From: Methylobacterium persicinum
Lineage (GTDB): Bacteria > Pseudomonadota > Alphaproteobacteria > Rhizobiales > Beijerinckiaceae
Reading direction: 5' to 3'
Assembly: GCF_022179525.1 (NCBI RefSeq)
Contig: NZ_BPQX01000042.1
Span: 25,145-89,144 of the forward strand
Length of the DNA: 64,000 bases
This document shows positions 43,694 to 53,180 of this stretch, piece after piece; within the stretch, counting starts at the first letter, position 1; each line of letters starts with the position of its first letter. The position numbers and the translations under genes were made by a program. A model generated the notes under the pieces. The model made no database searches, was not told the origin of the DNA, and saw only the letters and a program-made list of their open reading frames with translations.

Positions 43694-44539
43694 TCAGTCC
43701 TTCACCACCAGGGGTGTTCCCGCTGCCACGGGTGGCGCCGCCGCGACGGGCGGTGCCGGGATAAGCCCGCAGCGGATCGCCGCATCCGGCGGCAGGATCG
43801 GATTGAGGAGCGTCCGCCGCGCTGCGAGCATCGCCAGGGCACGCTCGGCCTCGGTGGCCCCGACTTCCGGCGCTTCGGCGAAGAGGTGTTCGAGGGCGTA
43901 GCGATAGGCGTCCAGTCTCTTGCCCGTCTCCAGGCGGACCCAGGCGATGAGGCACCGGTTCTCGGCGACCCGCATCGCGGCCTGCCGCACGTCCCAGTCG
44001 TCGAGGGTCCTGGCGAACGGAAGGCTGCGCAGGCGCCGGGCGTCGGCATCCGCGACCCGGCCAGCAAGGGCCGCGAAGGGCGGGATCAACCGCGCATCGG
44101 CAACGGCATCGTCCGTCAACCGGCGATAGCGGGACACCGGAGACCGGAAATCCGGAGCCAGCAGGGCGTCATGGTAGGCCGCCGGATCGTCCGGCCGCCA
44201 GGAGGCCGGCAGCACCCGGGCCCGGGTGAGGTTGGCGAGGATGTCGAGGAACGCCTCGCGGGTGATCGCCGGCATGAGGAACCGCCAAGAGCGGTTGCGG
44301 AGATCCTGCTCGTCGTCGGTATAGGGCGAGGCCGAAGCCGGCTCCTCGCGTTCCGTGGCAGCGACCGTGCCCGTGGCATCGATGAGGCTGTTCCAGACAC
44401 CGGCCTTGGGCCGGCCGAAGTCGCCCTGCTGGGCGCAGGAGACCAGGGCGAGCGCACCGGCGAGGGCCAGGGTCGATATCCCGGCTGCGCGGACCGGGCG
44501 CGGGGCACCGGATGGGGAGGGGCGGAACTGGCGTGGCAT
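43694..44539 (-). CDS. Predicted lipoprotein, unknown function
   Basis: 281 residues with a lipoprotein signal sequence: after a charged head, ISTLALAGALALVSCAQQ has the lipobox LVSC, giving a lipid-anchored Cys. The remainder is mainly helical: DDEQDLRNRSWRFLMPAITREAFLDIL, LTDDAVADARLIPPFAALAGRV and RVAENRCLIAWVRLETGKRLDAYRYALEHLFAEAP. The C terminus is proline/alanine-rich. I do not recognise a named family; it probably sits at the inner or outer membrane in the periplasm. It converges on the DUF1254 gene with a 6-bp gap. Confidence 0.75.
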   Translation of the reverse strand: MPRQFRPSPSGAPRPVRAAGISTLALAGALALVSCAQQGDFGRPKAGVWNSLIDATGTVAATEREEPASASPYTDDEQDLRNRSWRFLMPAITREAFLDILANLTRARVLPASWRPDDPAAYHDALLAPDFRSPVSRYRRLTDDAVADARLIPPFAALAGRVADADARRLRSLPFARTLDDWDVRQAAMRVAENRCLIAWVRLETGKRLDAYRYALEHLFAEAPEVGATEAERALAMLAARRTLLNPILPPDAAIRCGLIPAPPVAAAPPVAAGTPLVVKD

Positions 44540-44635
44540 GGGGCTGACAGGGGCTGCGGGCGTCGATTCGCATCCGCCGGCCGCGCCGGACGCGTACGCT
44601 TTAAAGACCGGCCGCCCACAGGGGCCGGAGACCGT

Positions 44636-44830
44636 TCAGGAGGCGAGGCGTTCGTAACGCACGCCAAGGAACAGCAGGATCTGGCCGCGGGCCTCGCCGG
44701 TTGCGGGCGTCGGCCTGGCGGGGCGACGGGCGCTGCCGGGAAACTGAACCACCACGGCGTCCTGCGGCGCGGGGGTCTCTCGTTCCTCGGTCGCGGCGGG
44801 CGGGCGCCCGGCTGAGTTCTGACGAGGCAT
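44636..44830 (-). CDS. Small protein, hypothetical
   Basis: 64 residues: a polar, proline-rich N half (MPRQNSAGRPPAATEERETP) and a C half ending GQILLFLGVRYERL. AGGAG lies 8 bp upstream of the ATG at 44830, which supports this start over the ATG at 44890. It precedes the lipoprotein gene on the same strand by 96 bp and may be cotranscribed with it. The family is not recognised. Confidence 0.6.
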   Translation of the reverse strand: MPRQNSAGRPPAATEERETPAPQDAVVVQFPGSARRPARPTPATGEARGQILLFLGVRYERLAS

Positions 44831-45228
44831 GGTCTGGCTCCTGTCGGCGATCCGGGCAATCCGCCCAGACCCTGCAAAGGGCGTCGGCAAGGGCGTGGTC
44901 TTCGGAAGGGGTCGGTGTCGGGTCTCTCGCTGTGAGGGCAGATCATCACGGGATGGTTAACAGAAGCTTGCGCGGTCGCCGGTCATTGCGCTCATGCTTG
45001 GCGCGCAGCTTGCTAGGTACTGTTGGCCCATGGCGGGCGTTTCCTCCCTTAGACTGGCCCTGCCCGGATGCGGGTGGGGCCATTTTGCGTGGGGCAACGG
45101 CCGGCGCATTTCTGCAACGAGCGCGACAAGTGCGGAGCGGGCGCTTGCCTACCGCCCTGCTGGCCCGATATGCCCACGCAACGCAGGGCGGTCCGCCGCC
45201 CGCTCATGATTGCTGAGGACAAGGCTGG
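44831..45228. other. Intergenic region, nothing recognised
   Basis: About 400 bp between a minus-strand small gene and the plus-strand secreted protein gene. It should carry both promoters. Open frames in it are short and lack ribosome sites. No repeat, RNA gene or hairpin with a T tract was seen. Confidence 0.5.
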
Positions 45229-45516
45229 ATGCGACTGGTTCCGGACCAAACCCTTCGTTCGCCGCGCGCCGTCGCGCTGGTGGCTTTGACGCTTATGACC
45301 CTCACGGCCGGTCCGGCCCTGGCTCAACGCGACGACCAAGGGCTCCAGCTCGGCTGCGCCGACGACTATTTCCGCCTTTGCATCGGCGTCGATCCGAACA
45401 GCCCGGATGCGGATCGCTGCATGACCCGCAACCGTGCCCGCCTTTCCCAGAAGTGCCGCGCCGCCATCGGCGACTACGACCGGCGGACGGGCAGCAAGTC
45501 GATGCAGAACGAATAA
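45229..45516 (+). CDS. Small secreted cysteine-rich protein
   Basis: 95 residues with a signal peptide (AVALVALTLMTLTAGPALAQ) and a mature part of about 62 residues holding four cysteines: LGCADDYFRLCIGVDP, DRCMTRNRARLSQKCRAAI. This pattern resembles one unit of the cysteine-rich repeat found in Golgi apparatus protein 1 and in small bacterial secreted proteins. The cysteines probably form two disulfides. gshB starts 33 bp after its stop. Function unknown. Confidence 0.75.
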   Translation: MRLVPDQTLRSPRAVALVALTLMTLTAGPALAQRDDQGLQLGCADDYFRLCIGVDPNSPDADRCMTRNRARLSQKCRAAIGDYDRRTGSKSMQNE

Positions 45517-45549
45517 CGTCCCGCGTCACGAGCGCAGGGGAAAGCCGCC

Positions 45550-46503
45550 ATGAGCCTGACCGTCGCGGTCCAGATGGACCCGATCCAGAACATTAGGGTC
45601 GCGGGCGATACGACCTTCGCCCTGCTCCTCGAAGCCCAGCGGCGGGGCCACCGGCTCTTGTACTACACGCCCGACCGGCTCTCCATGCAGGGCCGGCGGG
45701 TCACTGCGCGCGTCGAGGGGCTGACCGTCAAGGATGCGCAGGGTGACCACTTCACCCTGACGCCGCCAGAGCGGATCGAGCTGGCCGAATGCGACGCGGT
45801 GCTGATGCGGCAGGATCCGCCGTTCGACATGGCCTATGTCACGGCGACGCACCTTCTGGAGCGGATCCACCCGCAGACCCTTGTCGTCAACAACCCGACG
45901 GAGGTCCGCAACGCGCCCGAGAAGCTGTTCGTCCTCGACTATCCCGAATTGATGCCACCGACGCTGGTCAGCCGCGACAAGGAGGAAATCCAGGCGTTCA
46001 GGCTCGAGCACGGGACGGTGGCGATGAAGCCGCTGCACGGCCATGGCGGTGCCGCGGTGTTCAAGGTGACGGAGTCGGACCCGAATTTCGGTTCGATGTT
46101 CGATCTCTTCGCGACGACCTTCAAGGAGCCTTGGATGGTCCAGCGCTACCTCGACCGCGTCACCGAGGGGGACAAGCGCATCATCCTCGTCGACGGCGTG
46201 GCGATGGGCGCCGTGAACCGCGTACCGGCGGCCGGCGACATCCGCTCGAACATGGTCCGCGGCGGCGCGGCTTCTGCGTCCGAACTCACTGAGCGCGAGC
46301 GCGAAATTTGTGCGACGATCGGCCCGGAACTCACCCGCCGCGGCCTCATCCTCGTCGGCATCGACGTGATCGACGGCCATCTCACCGAGATCAACGTCAC
46401 GTCGCCCACGGGTATCCGTGCCATCGAGCGACTCGGTGGCCCGAACCTCGCCGTCGCCGTGTGGGACGCCATCGAGACCCGTATCGCGGCGCGGAAGGTT
46501 TGA
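45550..46503 (+). CDS. gshB: Glutathione synthetase
   Basis: It joins gamma-glutamylcysteine and glycine using ATP, the last step of glutathione synthesis. MSLTVAVQMDPIQNIRVAGDTTFALLLEAQRRGH is the classic GshB opening. The ATP-grasp part includes LMRQDPPFDMAYVTATHLLE, VVNNPTEVRNAPEKLFVLDYPE, MKPLHGHGGAAVF and ITEINVTSPTGIRAIERLGG. At 317 residues it has the family length. Together with gloB it shows a glutathione-based redox and detoxification system. It converges on the CPA1 antiporter. Confidence 0.97.
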   Translation: MSLTVAVQMDPIQNIRVAGDTTFALLLEAQRRGHRLLYYTPDRLSMQGRRVTARVEGLTVKDAQGDHFTLTPPERIELAECDAVLMRQDPPFDMAYVTATHLLERIHPQTLVVNNPTEVRNAPEKLFVLDYPELMPPTLVSRDKEEIQAFRLEHGTVAMKPLHGHGGAAVFKVTESDPNFGSMFDLFATTFKEPWMVQRYLDRVTEGDKRIILVDGVAMGAVNRVPAAGDIRSNMVRGGAASASELTEREREICATIGPELTRRGLILVGIDVIDGHLTEINVTSPTGIRAIERLGGPNLAVAVWDAIETRIAARKV

Positions 46504-46595
46504 GGATTACGCTTAGCGCCCATCGGTGATGCTGCCCCGTTTCGCGTCGCGTTACGCCGGCTTGGATCGCTTCGGACGCCGAGACGGCGGGTGTG

Positions 46596-48131
46596 TCAGG
46601 AATCCTTCCTCGGCGTGGCATTGAGTTCGGCCCAGTCGAACTCTTCTTCCAGCAGAAAATACGCGTCGTCGCCGATCTCGCCCTGCCGGCGCATTTCAAG
46701 AACCTTCGTCCGGGCCGCGATGATGGCATCGCGGCGGGCCGCGTCGGCGGGGAGGCTTTCCGGTGCACGGCCCTCCTCGTGTGCTTCGGCCTCCGAGAGG
46801 GCCGTCCGGAACTCGGCCCGGAGCGCATCGGTAGAGGCGCAATCCTCCCCGGATTCCAGGCTTTCCAACGCCGCGCCGTAGGCCGCCGCCCGGGCGCGAC
46901 CTGCCTCGCGCCCGACCGGATCGTCGTCGGGCAGGCGCAGATACCGGAGCAGCGGGCTGAGGGTCAGGCCCTGGAGGATCAGCGATCCGAGCACCGTGAC
47001 GAAGGCCGTGAACACAGCGAGATCCCGGTAGGGAAAGGCCTGCGGCAGCGCGAGGGCCGCCGCCACGGTGACGATGCCCCGCATCCCCGCCCAGCTCACG
47101 GCCATCCCGGCTCCGAGGCGGGACCGGTCGCCGGTCTTGCCCAGGCCGAAACCCCGCAGGCCGCTCGTTGGCAGGACCCAGGCGATGCGCACGACCGTCA
47201 CCGTGACGAACACCGCCGCAGCGAGGATGATCGCCTGCCATTGGTCCGTCCCGTTGAGCCGGGCCAGGATCGGATCGATCTGGATGCCGATGAGCACGAA
47301 GGCCAGGACGTTGATGACGAAGACCGCCGTATCCCACACGGCGTAGGAGACGATCCGCGCCCGGGGCGCCGTGACGCCAGGGGCTTTCCGGGCGACCATC
47401 ATCGCGAAGGTGACGACGACTAGGACACCCGACATCTGCAGCCGCTCGGCAGCGAGCCACAGGCCGAAGGCGGCCACAAATTGCAGCACGATGGCGGTCG
47501 GCGGGTCGGTGACGCGGCGTGTGATCGCGACAAAGGCAATGGCGAGCAGCGGGCCGGCGACCAGACTGCCCGCCACCCCTAGGAGGAAACTCGGCGCCAC
47601 CTGCTCGGCATGGAACCCGCCGGCCACCGCCGCACCCACGGCGAGGCGATACAGGAGCAGGGAGGCGGCGTCGTTCAGGAGGCTCTCACCCCGGAGGATG
47701 GTGGCGAGCCGGTGAGGCATCGGTGCGTGCTTGAGCACTGCCAGGGCCGCCACCGCATCCGGGGGTGCCACGATGGCACCGAGGGCGATCGCGGCGGCCA
47801 GCGGCATGTCCGGCACGACGATCCTCGCCACGACCGCCACCGCAAGGGTGGTGACTACCACGGCCCCCACGGCGAGGCCCAGCACCGGCTGCCAGCTGTG
47901 GCGGAGGTCGCGCAGGGACGCATCGAACCCGGCATCCAAAAGGATCGGTGCGAGGAACAGGGCGAGGGCCAGTTCCGGGTCGAGGCGCAGGTTCGGCACC
48001 CCAGGAACGAAGGCGAGGGCAGCACCGCCGACGGCCAGGAAGGCCGGGTAGGGAGCGCCTAAACGCCCTGCGAGCGCGGTCAGGATGACGGCGCCGAGTA
48101 GCACCATCACGGTCCATTCGAAAATTACCAT
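46596..48131 (-). CDS. CPA1-family monovalent cation/proton antiporter
   Basis: 511 residues with about 12 membrane helices followed by a soluble C-terminal segment of about 110 residues. The ion-transport site LGAIVAPPDAVAALAVL contains the PPDA-type motif of CPA1 Na+/H+ antiporters, and LLRGESLLNDAASLLLYR-like ILRGESLLNDAASLLLYRLAV carries the second conserved Asp. The start at 48131 (MVIFEWTVMVLLGAV) begins directly at helix 1; the longer frame to 48236 adds arginine-rich residues. It probably exports Na+ (or K+) for pH and salt balance. It diverges from the gamma-glutamyltransferase-like gene. Confidence 0.9.
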   Translation of the reverse strand: MVIFEWTVMVLLGAVILTALAGRLGAPYPAFLAVGGAALAFVPGVPNLRLDPELALALFLAPILLDAGFDASLRDLRHSWQPVLGLAVGAVVVTTLAVAVVARIVVPDMPLAAAIALGAIVAPPDAVAALAVLKHAPMPHRLATILRGESLLNDAASLLLYRLAVGAAVAGGFHAEQVAPSFLLGVAGSLVAGPLLAIAFVAITRRVTDPPTAIVLQFVAAFGLWLAAERLQMSGVLVVVTFAMMVARKAPGVTAPRARIVSYAVWDTAVFVINVLAFVLIGIQIDPILARLNGTDQWQAIILAAAVFVTVTVVRIAWVLPTSGLRGFGLGKTGDRSRLGAGMAVSWAGMRGIVTVAAALALPQAFPYRDLAVFTAFVTVLGSLILQGLTLSPLLRYLRLPDDDPVGREAGRARAAAYGAALESLESGEDCASTDALRAEFRTALSEAEAHEEGRAPESLPADAARRDAIIAARTKVLEMRRQGEIGDDAYFLLEEEFDWAELNATPRKDS

Positions 48132-48234
48132 TGTCCCACAGATAGGGCGTCCGGCGCTCCGACGACGGCGGGTACGAGCTTTGCCTTGTTCCTCGCCCTC
48201 GCCTATTCGGCTTTGACACCTCGCCGGACACGCC

Positions 48235-49830
48235 ATGCCCGAGACACCGATCTACTCGTCCGCCGCCGTCGCAGCGCCCCATAGCCTTGCGGCGCAAGCC
48301 GGGCTCAATGTCCTCGCGCAGGGCGGGAACGCCATCGAGGCGATGGTGGCGATGGCCGCCTCCATCGCCGTGGTCTACCCGCACATGAACGGTCTGGGGG
48401 GCGATGGCTTCTGGCTGGTGCGCGAGCGCGGCGGACGGGTTCGCGGCATCGAGGCCTGCGGCCCTGCCGGGCGGGGGGCGACCATCGCCCGCTACCGTGA
48501 GAAGGGCTACGACGCGATTCCACCCCGGGGGCCGGAGGCGATGGTCACGGTGGCCGGCGCCGTGGGGGGCTGGGATCTCGCGCTGGATCTGTCGAAAGCC
48601 CTGGGCGGCCGCCTGCCCCTGGCGACGCTTCTTGCCGACGCCACCACCCAGGCCCGGGACGGCGTGCCGGTCTCCGCGAGCGAGGCACGCTATCAGCCAC
48701 AGCCCGGCGACGCTCTGCACGAAGCCCCGAACTTCGCGGCGACCTTTCTATCGGACGGCAAGCCCTATGCGGCCGGCGAGGTGCGCCGCCTGCCTGCCCT
48801 GGCCGCGACCCTGGCACAGCTGAGCCATGCGGGTCTCGACGACTTCTACCGGGGGGATATCGGCCGGGAGATCGGTGCCGACCTCGAACGCCTCGGCGCG
48901 CCCGTGTCACGCGTAGACCTCGAATCCTACCGGCCCGCCGAACGGGCTCCCCTCACCCTCCGCCGCCGGGACGCGACGCTCTACAACTTCCCGCCGCCGA
49001 CCCAGGGTCTGGCCGCCCTGATCATCCTTGGTCTGTTCGACCGGCTGAACGTCGCCGAGCCCGAGACGGCGGCGCATTATCACGGGCTGATCGAGGCGAC
49101 GAAGCGCGCCTTCGCCATCCGCGACCGCGTCGTGACGGACTTCTCCCGTCTGCTCCACGATCCCGCGACCTTCCTCGATCCCGCACGCCTCGCCGCCGAG
49201 GCGGCGCGGATCGATAGGGGGCGGGCGGCGTCGATCCCCGTCGTGTCCCACAGCGGCGATACGGTCTGGATGGGTGCGATCGACAAGGACGGCTTGGCGG
49301 TGTCCTACATCCAGTCGGTCTATTGGGAATATGGATCGGGCACCGTGCTGCCCCGGACGGGGCTCGCGTGGCTCAACCGCGGCGTGTCCTTCTCCCTCGA
49401 TCCCGCGTCGGTGAACCCGCTGGAGCCGGGGCGGCGCCCCTTCCACACCCTGATTCCCGCCCTCGCCTGCTTCGATGACGGGCGGGTCATGGCCTACGGC
49501 TCGATGGGCGGCGACGGCCAGCCCCAGTTCCAGGCGCAGATCTTCTGCCGTTACGCCGACTACGGAATGTCGGTGGCCGAGGCGGTCGATGCGCCGCGTC
49601 TCCTCTATGGCCGGACCTGGGGCGCGCCGTCCCTGAGCGTGAAGGTGGAAGACCGTTTCGATCCCGCCTGCCTCTCCGCCCTCGAGCGGATGGGCCACGA
49701 GATCGAGCCCGTGGGCGTTCCCTACAGCGACACCCTCGGCCATGCGGGCATGCTGGTTCGGCATTCCCGCGATGGCCGCATCGCGGCGACGCACGATCCG
49801 CGCTCCGATGGTGGGGCCTTGGGGCTCTAG
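48235..49830 (+). CDS. Gamma-glutamyltransferase-family Ntn hydrolase
   Basis: 531 residues of the GGT fold. After self-cleavage the new N-terminal threonine should be Thr343 in VVSHSGDTVWMGAIDKDG. The block GSGTVLPRTGLAWLNRGVSFSLDP corresponds to the oxyanion and substrate loop, and GSMGGDGQPQFQ to the glycine loop. Periplasmic GGTs carry a signal peptide; this one starts MPETPIYSSAAVAAPHSLAA without any, so it is probably cytoplasmic, as are relatives such as oxamate amidohydrolase (HpxW) and cephalosporin acylases. Glutathione hydrolysis is therefore possible but not certain. gshB lies nearby but on the other side of the antiporter. Confidence 0.87.
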   Translation: MPETPIYSSAAVAAPHSLAAQAGLNVLAQGGNAIEAMVAMAASIAVVYPHMNGLGGDGFWLVRERGGRVRGIEACGPAGRGATIARYREKGYDAIPPRGPEAMVTVAGAVGGWDLALDLSKALGGRLPLATLLADATTQARDGVPVSASEARYQPQPGDALHEAPNFAATFLSDGKPYAAGEVRRLPALAATLAQLSHAGLDDFYRGDIGREIGADLERLGAPVSRVDLESYRPAERAPLTLRRRDATLYNFPPPTQGLAALIILGLFDRLNVAEPETAAHYHGLIEATKRAFAIRDRVVTDFSRLLHDPATFLDPARLAAEAARIDRGRAASIPVVSHSGDTVWMGAIDKDGLAVSYIQSVYWEYGSGTVLPRTGLAWLNRGVSFSLDPASVNPLEPGRRPFHTLIPALACFDDGRVMAYGSMGGDGQPQFQAQIFCRYADYGMSVAEAVDAPRLLYGRTWGAPSLSVKVEDRFDPACLSALERMGHEIEPVGVPYSDTLGHAGMLVRHSRDGRIAATHDPRSDGGALGL

Positions 49831-49939
49831 GCCATCTTTCGTCCTTAACAGGGTCTGGCGGTTAAGCCTTCCGAATGACGATGGAGCGTATACAAGCGGC
49901 GGCCAAGCTGACGCTTGCCCGGACCAAGACCATCCCGCC

Positions 49940-50638
49940 ATGCTGATCCACGAAGACCCTGCCAGGACATCCCGTATCGACGAGCGTCTCGCCGGGACTT
50001 TCGCGGCCATCGCCGGAGCCCTCAACGTCGCCGGGTTCTACGCCTTCGGGACTTTCTCCTCGAACATGACCGGGAATGTCTCCGCCCTCGCCGATCATCT
50101 CGGGCTTGGCGAGGCGCGGTTGGCCCTGTTCGGCCTCCTCCTCGTGGTGGCCTTCGTCGGCGGCGCCGTCGTGGCGACCTTGCTCATCGATGCGGGGCGG
50201 ATGCGCCACGTGCCGGGGGTCTATGCCTACGGGGTCCTGGGCGAGGCGGCGTTGCTCTTGGTGCTGGGCTGTAGTGCGCCCTTCCTGCCTGCCGAATCGC
50301 GCGGGCCGGTGCTGGCCCTGGGCTTGAGCTTTCTGCTCGGGCTGCAAAATGCCACCATCACCCAGATCACCAATGCCCGGGTGCGGACCACCCATGTGAC
50401 GGGCATGGTGACTGATATCGGGATCGGCCTCGCCAACCTCCTGGAAGGCCATCCCGCCGTGGACAGGGACAAGCTGCGCCTGCACCTCGTCACCGTCGGC
50501 GCCTTCCTGGTGGGCGGCATCTTGGGCGTGCTGCTGTTCAAGATGGTCGGCACCGCTCTGCTCGTGGTCGCGGGGGGCCTGCTCGCGGCGCTTGCCATCC
50601 CCGGGATCAGCATGGCCCGCCGCCTGAGCGCAGGCTGA
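49940..50638 (+). CDS. DUF1275 (YoaK-like) membrane protein
   Basis: 232 residues with about six membrane helices. LAGTFAAIAGALNVAGFYAFGTFSSNMTGNVSALA near the start is the DUF1275 signature, and GLSFLLGLQNATITQITNARVRTTHVTGMVTDIG the second. The family is widespread and of unknown transport role. The ATG at 49940 is preferred to upstream in-frame ATGs, which would run back into the preceding gene. It lies 109 bp after the GGT-like gene. Confidence 0.87.
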   Translation: MLIHEDPARTSRIDERLAGTFAAIAGALNVAGFYAFGTFSSNMTGNVSALADHLGLGEARLALFGLLLVVAFVGGAVVATLLIDAGRMRHVPGVYAYGVLGEAALLLVLGCSAPFLPAESRGPVLALGLSFLLGLQNATITQITNARVRTTHVTGMVTDIGIGLANLLEGHPAVDRDKLRLHLVTVGAFLVGGILGVLLFKMVGTALLVVAGGLLAALAIPGISMARRLSAG

Positions 50639-50802
50639 CGCCCCCTGCGACAGCGCCAAGCTGAACGGATGCTGCCAGTGGGCTTCAGGGCCGATGCAGG
50701 CGATCCGTGACAATCTCCCTCATAGAGCCGGATGAGGTCCGGCCGAACTTTCGGGACCGGGTACTCCACGAGCCGGCCTCCGCGAAGCGAGAGGGATGGG
50801 TC

Positions 50803-51177
50803 ATGAAGAAGATCGCAACTCTGGCGGCCACGGCGCTCGTCATGGCCGGAACCCTCGGGGCCCCGCAGGCGCAGGCCCGTGGCGGCGGTGCCATCGCCGC
50901 CGGCGTGATCGGCGGGCTCGCCGCCGGCGCCCTCCTCGGCGCGGCCATCTCCGATGCCCACGCCGCCCCCGCCTACGGGTACAGTTACGGCCCGGCCTAT
51001 GGCTACGACAACCCGCCACCCCGGCGCATCCGCAGCTACGAGTACGATGCGGGACCGGTCTACCGGACGGAGCGGGTCGTGCGCAGCTACGACGTCGAGT
51101 CCTATGATGGCTACCGGCCGGCCGGCTACGGCGGACGGCACCACTGCGACCGCGCCTACGGCTACGGCGGCTGGTGA
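50803..51177 (+). CDS. Secreted glycine/tyrosine-rich protein
   Basis: 124 residues from the ATG at 50803. A signal peptide (MKKIATLAATALVMAGTLGAPQAQA) is followed by a glycine-rich hydrophobic stretch (GGGAIAAGVIGGLAAGALLGAAI) and a tail full of YGY and YR repeats that ends in GYGGW. This glycine-zipper plus low-complexity tail pattern is common in small exported proteins of Methylobacteriaceae and Bradyrhizobiaceae of unknown function. A frame extends upstream to 50707, but the MKK signal-sequence start is the natural one. A strong hairpin follows the stop. Confidence 0.75.
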   Translation: MKKIATLAATALVMAGTLGAPQAQARGGGAIAAGVIGGLAAGALLGAAISDAHAAPAYGYSYGPAYGYDNPPPRRIRSYEYDAGPVYRTERVVRSYDVESYDGYRPAGYGGRHHCDRAYGYGGW

Positions 51178-51187
51178 CCCCCATGCC

Positions 51188-51210
51188 GCCGCCCGTGACC
51201 CACGGGCGGC
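51188..51210 (+). terminator. Hairpin after the Gly/Tyr-rich gene
   Basis: GCCGCCCGTG and CACGGGCGGC form a perfect 10-bp stem around ACC, starting 10 bp after the stop codon. No T tract follows (GTCCCG), so it may be a rho-assisted stop or an mRNA-stabilising hairpin. Confidence 0.6.
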
Positions 51211-51356
51211 GTCCCGATGCGGGGAATGATCAATAACAAGCGGTGAAAATTGTATTCTTACTAGTCGAGTGCAAACTCACGATCTGTTTAGAAAAAATTC
51301 TTTTTTGCAATTTAGTGCATGACTGGCGATCCATATTGTCTTCGGCGTGTCGTCTC

Positions 51357-53042
51357 ATGCATATCTCGGTGAAGTGGGCACTGACGGGGCTCTTCGGCTT
51401 GGCTGCGGTGGCGTCGGCCGCACAAGGACTGATCAGCGTTCGCAAGATTTCCGACATGCGGCAGGACATTAGCGAGATCGGCTCCGTTCGGCTCCCCGCG
51501 GTCAATGTGGTCAACCAGATCAACACGGCGATCCGCGATCATCGGGTGAAATTGTACCGGCTGGTCCTGTCCTCGAATACGGCCGAGGAAGTTGCGGAGA
51601 ACCGGAAGGCCCTCGACGGTGCGGCGGCGACCATCGTCAACCTGCGGCACGACTACGACGCCATGGGGAAGTCGGGTGACGAGCGGGCCCTGAACGATCG
51701 GTTCACCACCCTCTGGACCACCTACCTCACGCAGCAGCAGCGGGTGATCGACACCCTCGCGGCGGGCCGGAAGGACGAGGCGGTTGCGCAGTTGCTGGGT
51801 CCCGAACTGCTGCAACTGGCCACCAGCGCCTCCGACACTCTCAAGAAGACCGTCGCGGTGAACAAGGCGATGGCGGATCAGGCCGTCGAGGAGAGCCTGT
51901 CCGAGGCGGATGCGGCCATCCGTACGGCGGCCCTCGCCACCGCATTCACCCTGCTGCTGTCGATCGTCGCCGGCTTTTTCGGCTTCCTGCGGATCACGCG
52001 GCCCATCCAGCGGATGACGGCGGCCATGAAGGTCCTGGCAGGCGGCGATACCGCGGTGGTCATCCCCGGCGCCGGCCGCCAAGACGAGATTGGTGCCATG
52101 GCCGAAGCCGTGGGAGTCTTCCGGGACAACCTTGTCCACACCCGGCAGCTGGAACAGGAGACGAGCGCCGCCCGCCTGTCGGCCGAAGAGCAGCGCAAGA
52201 TGGGGATGCTGCAGATGGCCGACGGGTTCGAGGCCGCCGTCTCGGGCATCGCCTCCCTCGTGTCCTCCTCCGCCACGGAATTGCAGGCGACGGCGCAGAG
52301 CATGGCCGGCACAGCCGCAGACACGGCGCGGCAATCCACGACCGTCGCGCTGTCCGCCGAGGCGGCTGCGGTGAACGTCACGATGGTGGCCGCATCGGCG
52401 GAGGAACTCGGCTCGTCGATCGAGGAGATCGGCCGGCAGGTCGCGGGGTCGGCGGATCTTGCGAGGAAGGCGGTGGAGGAGGCCAGCCAGACCGCAGCAC
52501 TCGTGCAGGAGTTGAACGAGGCCACTTCTCTCATCGGCGACGTGGCAACCCTGATCGCCTCCATCGCCGGCCAGACAAATCTTCTGGCGCTGAACGCGAC
52601 GATCGAGGCGGCGCGGGCCGGCACGGCCGGGCGCGGCTTTGCCGTGGTCGCGGCGGAGGTGAAGGACCTCGCCGCGCAGACGGCCCGGGCCACGCAGGAC
52701 ATCTCGCATCAGATCGGCCGTATCCAGGGCTCGACCGGGCTTGCGGTGCGGGCGATCGATTCGATCGGCGGACGCATTCGGGAAATCAGCGGCGTGGCGA
52801 CGGCCATCGCCGCCGCCGTGGAAGAGCAGGGCGCGGCGACCCAGGAGATCGTCCGCAACGTCGCCGAGGCGGCGACGGGGACCGGGGACGTGACGAACAC
52901 CATCGCCCATGTTGCGGGTGCGGCCGAGGAGACGGGCGCATCGGCCTCGCAGGTCCTGGCCGCGGCATCCGAGCTGTCGCTGCATTCCGAGCGGCTTCAG
53001 GCGGAGATGGCCCGCTTCGTGGCGACCGTCAGGGCCGCTTGA
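51357..53042 (+). CDS. Methyl-accepting chemotaxis protein
   Basis: 561 residues, an inner-membrane chemoreceptor. A first helix ([19 protein letters not shown]), then a periplasmic four-helix-bundle sensor (about 30-190, beginning [24 protein letters not shown]), a second helix ([22 protein letters not shown]), HAMP ([27 protein letters not shown]) and the signalling domain with the conserved hairpin [40 protein letters not shown]. The start at 51357 begins just before helix 1; upstream in-frame residues are encoded by AT-rich sequence that looks like the promoter. It is an isolated receptor with no che genes adjacent. Confidence 0.94.
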   Translation: MHISVKWALTGLFGLAAVASAAQGLISVRKISDMRQDISEIGSVRLPAVNVVNQINTAIRDHRVKLYRLVLSSNTAEEVAENRKALDGAAATIVNLRHDYDAMGKSGDERALNDRFTTLWTTYLTQQQRVIDTLAAGRKDEAVAQLLGPELLQLATSASDTLKKTVAVNKAMADQAVEESLSEADAAIRTAALATAFTLLLSIVAGFFGFLRITRPIQRMTAAMKVLAGGDTAVVIPGAGRQDEIGAMAEAVGVFRDNLVHTRQLEQETSAARLSAEEQRKMGMLQMADGFEAAVSGIASLVSSSATELQATAQSMAGTAADTARQSTTVALSAEAAAVNVTMVAASAEELGSSIEEIGRQVAGSADLARKAVEEASQTAALVQELNEATSLIGDVATLIASIAGQTNLLALNATIEAARAGTAGRGFAVVAAEVKDLAAQTARATQDISHQIGRIQGSTGLAVRAIDSIGGRIREISGVATAIAAAVEEQGAATQEIVRNVAEAATGTGDVTNTIAHVAGAAEETGASASQVLAAASELSLHSERLQAEMARFVATVRAA

Positions 53043-53061
53043 GGGCCGATGCGGTGTTTGG

Positions 53062-53145
53062 TGCGGACGGCGGGACTCGAACCCGCACGGCCTTTCGGCC
53101 GCAAGATTTTAAGTCTCGTGCGTCTACCGGTTCCGCCACGTCCGC
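53062..53145 (-). tRNA. tRNA-Leu(UAA)
   Basis: 84 nt on the minus strand. Acceptor stem GCGGACG pairs with CGTCCGC. The anticodon loop CTTAAAA contains TAA, flanked by the stem GAGA/TCTT. A long variable arm (GCGGCCGAAAGGCCGT) marks a class II tRNA, and GGTTCGAGTCC is the T arm. No CCA is encoded. It reads UUA leucine codons, which are rare in this GC-rich genome. Confidence 0.95.
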
Positions 53146-53180
53146 CTCGCATGCAGCGGTAACCGCCACGCTCGCCGGGA

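Noticed and set aside
53062-53145. tRNA-Leu as an integration site for a genomic island
   Set aside because: No integrase and no repeat of the tRNA 3' end was noticed in the flanking sequence.
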